Assembly (NCBI GenBank): GCA_018380115.1
Contig: JAGZUF010000005.1
Coordinates: forward strand, 1-64,000
DNA length: 64,000 nucleotides
Direction: 5' to 3'
From: Oscillospiraceae bacterium
GTDB taxonomy: Bacteria; Bacillota; Clostridia; Oscillospirales; Ruminococcaceae
Shown here one piece after another: positions 59,105 to 64,000 of the stretch. The position numbers and the translations under genes are program-made. The notes under the pieces are model-generated. The model searched no databases and was not told where the DNA came from. It saw nothing but the letters and a program-made list of their open reading frames with translations. How positions within the stretch are numbered: the stretch's first letter is position 1; every line of letters starts with the position of its first letter.

Positions 59105-59308
59105 TATAATATACCTGCCCGGCGGAACAACCACCGCACGTCCTCCGCCCGCAAGCCGGAGTGCAGCATGGGCCCGGCAAATGTGGTATAATGTGTCCAC
59201 CTGGTAAATCCGAGCGCAAGCGAAGGAGGAGCCTGGCGGAACAGATGCCGCACCCTTAACGGGGCCGGGCCAAAAGGCGATAGATGGGTTTCGAGAATGT
59301 GGTATAAT
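59105..59308 (+). repeat. 116-bp tandem repeat R2, second locus
   Basis: Plus-strand TATAAT boxes at 59105-59110, 59187-59192 and 59303-59308. The last two are exactly 116 bp apart; the first gap is 82. The unit sequence (GGTATAATGTGTCCACCT, CGCAAGCGAAGGAGGAG, GGAACAGATGCC, CTTAACGGGGCCGGGCCAAA, GGGTTTCGAGAATGT) matches the minus-strand units at 32221-32460. The last box lies about 104 bp upstream of the AAA ATPase start and probably drives it. Confidence 0.75.
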
Positions 59309-59411
59309 AAAGCCCAAGCACCGGCGCCGGGCAGCGCACAACAGGGTACAGGCCCGTGCAGCGCCCCGCGCACAAAATACCCGCGGCTTTGGCCGCAAAG
59401 GGGGATGCACC

Positions 59412-61613
59412 ATGAAAAACGATATTGATGAGCTGCTCAGCCGCGCCTTTGGCCGCCGTGCAGCACCTGCCGGGGAGCCGCAGCTTACGCTGGGGCCGCA
59501 GCCCGAAACGCCTGCAGGCAGGCGCCCTGCGCCCAAGGCCGCGCAGGGCGGCCAAAAGCAGCCTGCCCCGCGGCAGGCCGCGCCCATCCCAAAACCGGGC
59601 AGCGCACACGGCAGCGGGCCCAAGCCGCAGCATTGTGCGGCGGGCGCAGCATTCCACAAGGGTGCACAAGCGGTAGACAGCCTTCAAAAAAGCGTGCTGG
59701 AAATGAACGGTTTTCTGGAGAAAACCGCCGCTGCGCAGCGTGCAGAGCTGGAAGCCATGAACCAAAGCGCGCTGGAGGATATTGCGCGCATCCGGCGCGA
59801 AGTGAACACCCCGGCTGTGCAGAACCTTGCCCGCGGCGCGGGTGAAAGCGGGCCTGTGCCGGGCGTGGCGGGCGCCGGGGCCGAGGCCTTCAGCGGCCTG
59901 GAGGAAGAGCTGGGCCGCACCGTGCTGGGCCAGCCGGAGTATTTGAAGGCCCTGTGCATAGCGCTGAAGCGCCCGTTTGTAATGGGGGCGGGCGGGCAGG
60001 GCCCGCGCAGCGCTTTTCTTATCTCCGGCCCGCAGGGCACGGGCCGCCGCCTTGGGCTGGAGGAAGCCGTGCGCCTGCTGCACCGGCGCAGGGCCTTTGC
60101 AAGCGGGGCCGTGATATGGATAGACCTCGCCCTTTACCCCACCCCCGCGCAGGAAAAACTGTTTTTGCAGGACGTATATGCCGCGCTTTGCTGCGACGCA
60201 GAGGTGGTGGTGTTCCAAAACCATACAGAGTGCCACAAGGGCTTTCTCACCGTGGTGGCAAACCTCATTACAAAGGGCGAAAGCCCTCTGGCCGGGCGCT
60301 ATGTGCTGCAGAACGGGCGGCTCATCGATGCAGGCACGGCCCTTGTGCCGGACGCCGTGGCCAGCCTTTCGGCCCGTTCGAAATATCTTGTGCTGTTCAC
60401 CGGGCTTGCCCCCGCGCGCCTTGCCGATTCGTTCGGCGCGCCGCTGCTGGCCGCGCTGGCGGACGTGTGCGAGACGCATCCCCTCTCGCCCGAGGCACTG
60501 CGCGCGATTGCCGAAGTGAAGGGAAAAGAGCTGTGCGAAGCGGCACAAAAGCACCTGGGCTTTTCCCTTTCCGGCGCGCAAAGCCTGGCCGGGCCCGCCG
60601 CAGCCGCGTGCGGCACTGCGGGCAGCGCCGCGCCGCTGGGCGAGTTTTTCAGCAGAGCCTACCGCGCGCTGGCGCAATATAAGCTGACGGAAAATGCCGC
60701 CGGGCCCGTGGCCCTCTGTGTACGGGACGGCCAGCCCTATGCCGATTTCGGCCGGGGAGCGGTGCCGCTGTCCAGCCTTTTGCCGCAAAGCCCCGGCGGC
60801 GCTGCACTGGAGGACGTGAAGCGGGAGCTGGACGCCCTTGTGGGCCTGGCGCCCGTGAAGGAATATGTGCTGCGCCTTGAGCAGAACGTGCGCGTGCAGC
60901 AGCGCCGCGCAGCGCAGGGCCTGAAGGCGGGCAGCGTGGCCATGCACATGATATTCACCGGCAACCCCGGCACGGGCAAGACAACCGTTGCGCGCCTTAT
61001 CAGCAAATATCTCAAGGCCGCGGGCGTGCTGGCCGGCGGGCAGCTTATAGAGGTGACAAGAGCCGACCTTGTGGGCAAATATGTGGGCCACACGGCGCCG
61101 CTTACCACACAGGTGATGAACAGCGCCCTGGGCGGCGTGCTGTTCATAGATGAGGCCTACAGCCTGTACCGCGGAAAAGACGATTCCTTCGGGCTGGAAG
61201 CCATCGACACACTGGTGAAAGGCATGGAGGACCACCGCGGCGAGCTGGTGGTCATTCTTGCAGGCTACACCAAAGAGATGCAGGCCTTTTTAAGCGCCAA
61301 CAGCGGGCTGCAAAGCCGTTTTCCGAACATCGTGGAATTTCCGGATTATACGGGTGCAGAGCTGCTGCAGATACTGAAGCTTCAGGCAAAAAGCCGGGGC
61401 TATGTGCTGGACGCGCGGTGCGATGCGCCGCTGCTGGCCTATTTCAATGCTGTGCAGCTTGCCCGTGCCCGGCAGGCGGGCAACGGCCGCCTTGCGCGCA
61501 ACAAGCTGGAAGAGGCCATTCTGGCCGCGGCGCGCCGCACGGCGGCAGACGAAACGGCAGACCTTTCGCTGCTGCTTGCGGAAGATTTCGAACTCTCTGA
61601 TATAGGCGGATAA
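59412..61613 (+). CDS. double-AAA ATPase, CbxX/SpoVK-like
   Basis: This 733-residue protein has an N-terminal low-complexity region (1-80) and a helical region (80-150). A first AAA-like module (about 165-400) follows, with a degenerate Walker A GPQGTGRR (Lys replaced by Arg). The second AAA module (about 480-733) is intact: FTGNPGTGKTTVARLISKYL (Walker A), GGVLFIDEAYSLYRG (Walker B), VVILAGYTKEMQAF (sensor 1) and GLQSRFPNIVEFPDY (Arg finger region). The second module matches the CbxX/CfxQ-SpoVK-EccA group. The first resembles a ClpB-type D1. AAAGGGGGATG precedes the ATG. Confidence 0.9.
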   Translation: MKNDIDELLSRAFGRRAAPAGEPQLTLGPQPETPAGRRPAPKAAQGGQKQPAPRQAAPIPKPGSAHGSGPKPQHCAAGAAFHKGAQAVDSLQKSVLEMNGFLEKTAAAQRAELEAMNQSALEDIARIRREVNTPAVQNLARGAGESGPVPGVAGAGAEAFSGLEEELGRTVLGQPEYLKALCIALKRPFVMGAGGQGPRSAFLISGPQGTGRRLGLEEAVRLLHRRRAFASGAVIWIDLALYPTPAQEKLFLQDVYAALCCDAEVVVFQNHTECHKGFLTVVANLITKGESPLAGRYVLQNGRLIDAGTALVPDAVASLSARSKYLVLFTGLAPARLADSFGAPLLAALADVCETHPLSPEALRAIAEVKGKELCEAAQKHLGFSLSGAQSLAGPAAAACGTAGSAAPLGEFFSRAYRALAQYKLTENAAGPVALCVRDGQPYADFGRGAVPLSSLLPQSPGGAALEDVKRELDALVGLAPVKEYVLRLEQNVRVQQRRAAQGLKAGSVAMHMIFTGNPGTGKTTVARLISKYLKAAGVLAGGQLIEVTRADLVGKYVGHTAPLTTQVMNSALGGVLFIDEAYSLYRGKDDSFGLEAIDTLVKGMEDHRGELVVILAGYTKEMQAFLSANSGLQSRFPNIVEFPDYTGAELLQILKLQAKSRGYVLDARCDAPLLAYFNAVQLARARQAGNGRLARNKLEEAILAAARRTAADETADLSLLLAEDFELSDIGG

Positions 61614-61918
61614 AACCGCATGCGCCGCCCTCACAGGTGCCTTTCCTCTTCTGCGGGCGGCCATATGTCCAAAGCAGGCGGGCGCTGCGCTTTGCCTGCC
61701 GCCTGGCCGGGAAAATTCGGGCCCGCTGCCGCCCGGCCTTCATATTTTTCAGGCAGTTCTTTCAGCGCCGTCTTTTGCAGCGCCCGCCTGCAGGCCGCTT
61801 TTCCTTTGCCTGTGCCCCGCCCGTTCTTTCTGCCTTTCAGCCCCGCCCGCTTCGCCTGCGCCTGAAGGCATAGGCTGTTTATTTCCCGCGGGCTGTTGTT
61901 TCTATCTGTATATATACC

Positions 61919-61952
61919 AAACAGGGGCAGCCCCGCGGGGCTGCCCCTGTTT
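61919..61952. terminator. bidirectional terminator between the AAA and MATE genes
   Basis: AAACAGGGGCAGCCCC / GCGGGGCTGCCCCTGTTTT: a near-perfect palindrome between convergent genes. The rest of 61614-61918 shows nothing clear. Confidence 0.8.
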
Positions 61953-62001
61953 TATATGCGCGCAGGGCACGGCGCTTACCCGCTGCCCTGCGGAAAGATG
62001 T

Positions 62002-63327
62002 TTATTTCTGCACAGCAGCCCGCTTGTGCCTGGTGCGCGCATACAGCGCACAGCCAAGCGCCGTGCATGCAGCCTCGGCCACCGGCACCGCAAGCCACAC
62101 ACCCGTCATGCCCCACAGCGCCGCCATGGCAAATGCCAGCGGCACCAGCAGAATAAAGCCGCGCAGAAGCGAAAGCACCTGGGCGGGCAGCGCGTGCTCT
62201 ACCGCCGGAAAATAGGTGCAGAACACGATGTTGGCCCCCATGAATACAGCCCCGGAAAAGTACAGGCGCAGGCCCTGCACTGCAATGCGCAAAAGCGCGG
62301 CATCGTTTTCACTGTTGAAAGCCTGCGCCACAGGCCGTGCAAACACAAACAGCCCCAAAGACAGCGCCGCCGAAATGCCCAGAACGGCGGCCATTGCCCA
62401 GTGCAGAAGGCGGCGTGCCGCCCGTATGTCGCCCTCACCCCAGGCCCGGCTGGCCAGCGGCTGCATGCCCTGGCCCAGCCCCGTGTAAATAGCTGCCGCC
62501 ACCAGCGAAAGATTCGCCACCACGCCGTAGGCCGCCACACCCGTGCTGCCCGCCAGCCGCAGAATAATGCTGTTAAAGGTAATCATCACTACACCGGACG
62601 AGAGCTGGGCCAGCAGCGCGGGCAGCCCCAGCCAGACGATGCCGCCCGCTGCGGCGGGCCGCGGACGCAGCCGGCGGGCGTGAAAGCCTCTGCGCGGTGA
62701 AGCCCAGTGCGGCAAAAGAACAGCAATGCCCAGCACAGGTGCAAGCCCGGTGGCAAACACGGCGCCAAAAATGCCCATGCCGCAGGGAAAAATGAAGATA
62801 TAATCCAGCACAATGTTGGAAAAGCTGCCTATCACCGTAGACATCATGGCCAGGCGCGGGTTTCCATCGTTGCGCACAAAGCACACCAGCACCCCGTTGA
62901 GGATGAACGCCGGGGAAAACAGCAGCATCACCCGCAGATAGGTGTGCGCCATGGCCGCCACCTTGCCGTATGCGCCCAACAGCGCCGCAATGTGCCCCGA
63001 ACAAAACACCCCCAGCAGCACGCCTGCCGCCGCACACAGTGCCGCCAGGCCCAGCGCATGGGTAAACGCCTCGTCTGCGCCGCGCGCATCGCCCCTGCTT
63101 TTGCACACGGCATACCGCGTGGCCCCGCCCATGCCCAGCAGCAGCCCGGCGCCGTAAATGAAGTTATAGGCCGGTATGGCAAGGTTCAGGGCAGCAAGGC
63201 CCTGTGTGCCAAGCCCCTGTGCCACAAAAAAGGTATCTGCCAGAATATAGCAGGAATTCGCCAGCATGCCGCCCACACTCATCAGCGTATATTTAGCAAA
63301 CACGCGCGGCATATGCCCTTCACTCAC
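62002..63327 (-). CDS. MATE family efflux transporter
   Basis: This 441-residue protein has 12 predicted TM segments and two MatE halves. Recognisable stretches are FAKYTLMSVGGMLANSCYIL, DTFFVAQGLGTQGLAALNLA and YGVVANLSLVAAAIYTGLGQ, then GMQPLASRAWGEGD. It exports cationic drugs or metabolites using Na+ or H+. It is separated from the MerR-type gene upstream by an intrinsic terminator and hairpin leader. AGGAGGG precedes the ATG. Confidence 0.93.
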   Translation of the reverse strand: MSEGHMPRVFAKYTLMSVGGMLANSCYILADTFFVAQGLGTQGLAALNLAIPAYNFIYGAGLLLGMGGATRYAVCKSRGDARGADEAFTHALGLAALCAAAGVLLGVFCSGHIAALLGAYGKVAAMAHTYLRVMLLFSPAFILNGVLVCFVRNDGNPRLAMMSTVIGSFSNIVLDYIFIFPCGMGIFGAVFATGLAPVLGIAVLLPHWASPRRGFHARRLRPRPAAAGGIVWLGLPALLAQLSSGVVMITFNSIILRLAGSTGVAAYGVVANLSLVAAAIYTGLGQGMQPLASRAWGEGDIRAARRLLHWAMAAVLGISAALSLGLFVFARPVAQAFNSENDAALLRIAVQGLRLYFSGAVFMGANIVFCTYFPAVEHALPAQVLSLLRGFILLVPLAFAMAALWGMTGVWLAVPVAEAACTALGCALYARTRHKRAAVQK

Positions 63328-63374
63328 TTCAAAACCCTCCTACGCGCCGCATCGGGCCCGCCCACGGGCGGGCA

Positions 63375-63433
63375 ATAAAAAAGTGCCCTTTGCTTCGCAT
63401 CTTCATGGCCTGCTGATGCGAAACCTGGCACTT
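63375..63433 (-). terminator. attenuator/terminator upstream of the MATE gene
   Basis: On the minus strand AAGTGCC pairs with GGCACTT, with an inner stem TTCGCATC/GATGCGAA, and TTTTTTATT follows. It lies between the MerR-type gene and the MATE start. A second hairpin (GCCCGCC/GGGCGGGC, about 63356-63373) follows it. Confidence 0.65.
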
Positions 63434-63484
63434 GTGTTTACCCGGCGGCAAAACTCATCTTATAAAGCTGACCTTAACAGAATA

Positions 63485-64000
63485 TCAGGCCTGCACTTTG
63501 TTGTCAAGCCACGCCGGCAAAGGAACCTGCACCTGATAGCTCCACTGCAGGATACCGGTGACGACCACCTGCTCCACCACAAACGCGGGCGGCCGGCCGC
63601 CGCGCTGCTGCGCTTGAGCCTGAAGCTGGGCAGTACACGCCTGCCTGTCCGCTTCACAGCAGTTTGCGCACAGATAGTCCCCCGCGGGCAGAATAGTGAG
63701 GCCGCGTGTGTCCGGCCAGCGTAGGCATACGGCAAACAAGCGCGACACACCGCCCGCCGTATAAATGCCGGCCACATCTTCAAAAGTATACGAATTGCGC
63801 CGCTTTGGGCCAAGCTGGGCGTAAAAATGGTCGTGGTAATGCCACAGGTTGTCCAGCGCAGGGCGCTGCAGCGTGTTGGATAAAAGCAGCACCCGCTCCG
63901 GCATCCGCCGCACAAATGGGCCGCCGTTCTCCTGCGGGCCTGCAAGCTTCTTTTCATAATCTGCCCGCGCACGCTTTATTTTTTCTTTTGCCTGCTGAAG
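63485..64000 (-). CDS. MerR-type regulator, effector-binding part (partial)
   Basis: 172 residues are visible; the gene runs off the right edge. A helical linker (LQQAKEKIKRARADYEKKLA) is followed by a GyrI-like/multidrug-binding domain: RVLLLSNTLQRPALDNLWHY, YTFEDVAGIYTAGG and GLTILPAGDYLCANCCEADR, with VEQVVVTGILQWSYQVQVPL at the end. Together these are the dimerisation helix and effector domain of BmrR/BltR-type MerR activators. The HTH would lie beyond the window. It is probably the regulator of the MATE exporter. Confidence 0.8.
   Translation of the reverse strand, partial: LQQAKEKIKRARADYEKKLAGPQENGGPFVRRMPERVLLLSNTLQRPALDNLWHYHDHFYAQLGPKRRNSYTFEDVAGIYTAGGVSRLFAVCLRWPDTRGLTILPAGDYLCANCCEADRQACTAQLQAQAQQRGGRPPAFVVEQVVVTGILQWSYQVQVPLPAWLDNKVQA

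Noticed and set aside
1..64000. tRNA or rRNA genes
   Set aside because: No T-loop, acceptor-stem or rRNA signature was recognised in any intergenic region by eye.

Overview
The window is a GC-rich chromosomal segment from an endospore-forming Firmicute, most probably a Clostridia member of the Oscillospiraceae/Ruminococcaceae type. Supporting evidence: the sporulation genes spo0A, spoIVB, yabP and yabQ; a HrcA/CIRCE-controlled htpG; the cdaA-cdaR pair; a fused ispDF (MEP pathway); FIVAR-type surface proteins; and strong AGGAGG-like ribosome binding sites. There is no rRNA, CRISPR array or prophage, and I found no tRNA. Most genes lie on the minus strand in tightly packed runs.

Layout. 1-11 kb: the 3' end of a gene with a terminator, a decayed IS200-like relic, a ricin-lectin protein with a histone-H1-like tail, a membrane-anchored VanY-type carboxypeptidase, CIRCE-htpG, a frameshifted membrane gene, a zinc-ribbon membrane protein, an RNA methyltransferase, a GNAT acetyltransferase and a second IS200-like relic. 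11-16 kb: hpf, a histidine phosphatase, and the yab cluster (yabR, divIC, yabQ, yabP, rqcP, HU), which is interrupted by 1.1 kb of repeat and remnant DNA. 16-32 kb: a long co-directional cluster, in transcription order atpI-like, ispDF, cdaA, cdaR, FAD-dehydrogenase, two XpaC-like paralogs, recJ, rel, dtd, MBL hydrolase, hemZ, nucleoside kinase and zinc-ribbon protein. It puts c-di-AMP synthesis, (p)ppGpp metabolism and DNA repair in one probable transcription block.

32-40 kb is accessory-like. It holds a 116-bp tandem repeat carrying promoter-like TATAAT boxes, a secreted repeat protein ending in NPKTGV, two small XRE regulators each with paired palindromic operators, a 20-bp minisatellite, and a cobalamin riboswitch with attenuator upstream of a DUF4430 lipoprotein-like gene and an ECF transporter S component. 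Next come HD-hydrolase and DHFR-like genes. 40-49 kb: nfo, spo0A with a 0A box, spoIVB, a Ca2+-type P-ATPase, a glycosyltransferase, a broken MBL gene and an XRE-membrane protein. 50-57 kb: a DUF1846 protein, a GNAT-membrane fusion, a deoxyinosine glycosylase with a Cof-type HAD phosphatase, a second NPKTGV protein with the same structured leader as the first, and nagA. 57-64 kb: a VWA protein divergent from a double-AAA ATPase across a second 116-bp repeat locus, then a MATE exporter downstream of a MerR/GyrI-like regulator and an intrinsic attenuator.

The least explained signals are: (i) the structured 5' leader shared by the two NPKTGV surface proteins, (ii) the 116-bp promoter-carrying repeats at 32 and 59 kb, (iii) the ricin/H1-tail protein, (iv) the VWA/double-AAA pair, and (v) IS200-like relics whose end inverted repeats covary. 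All functional statements come from reading the sequence; no database searches were run.
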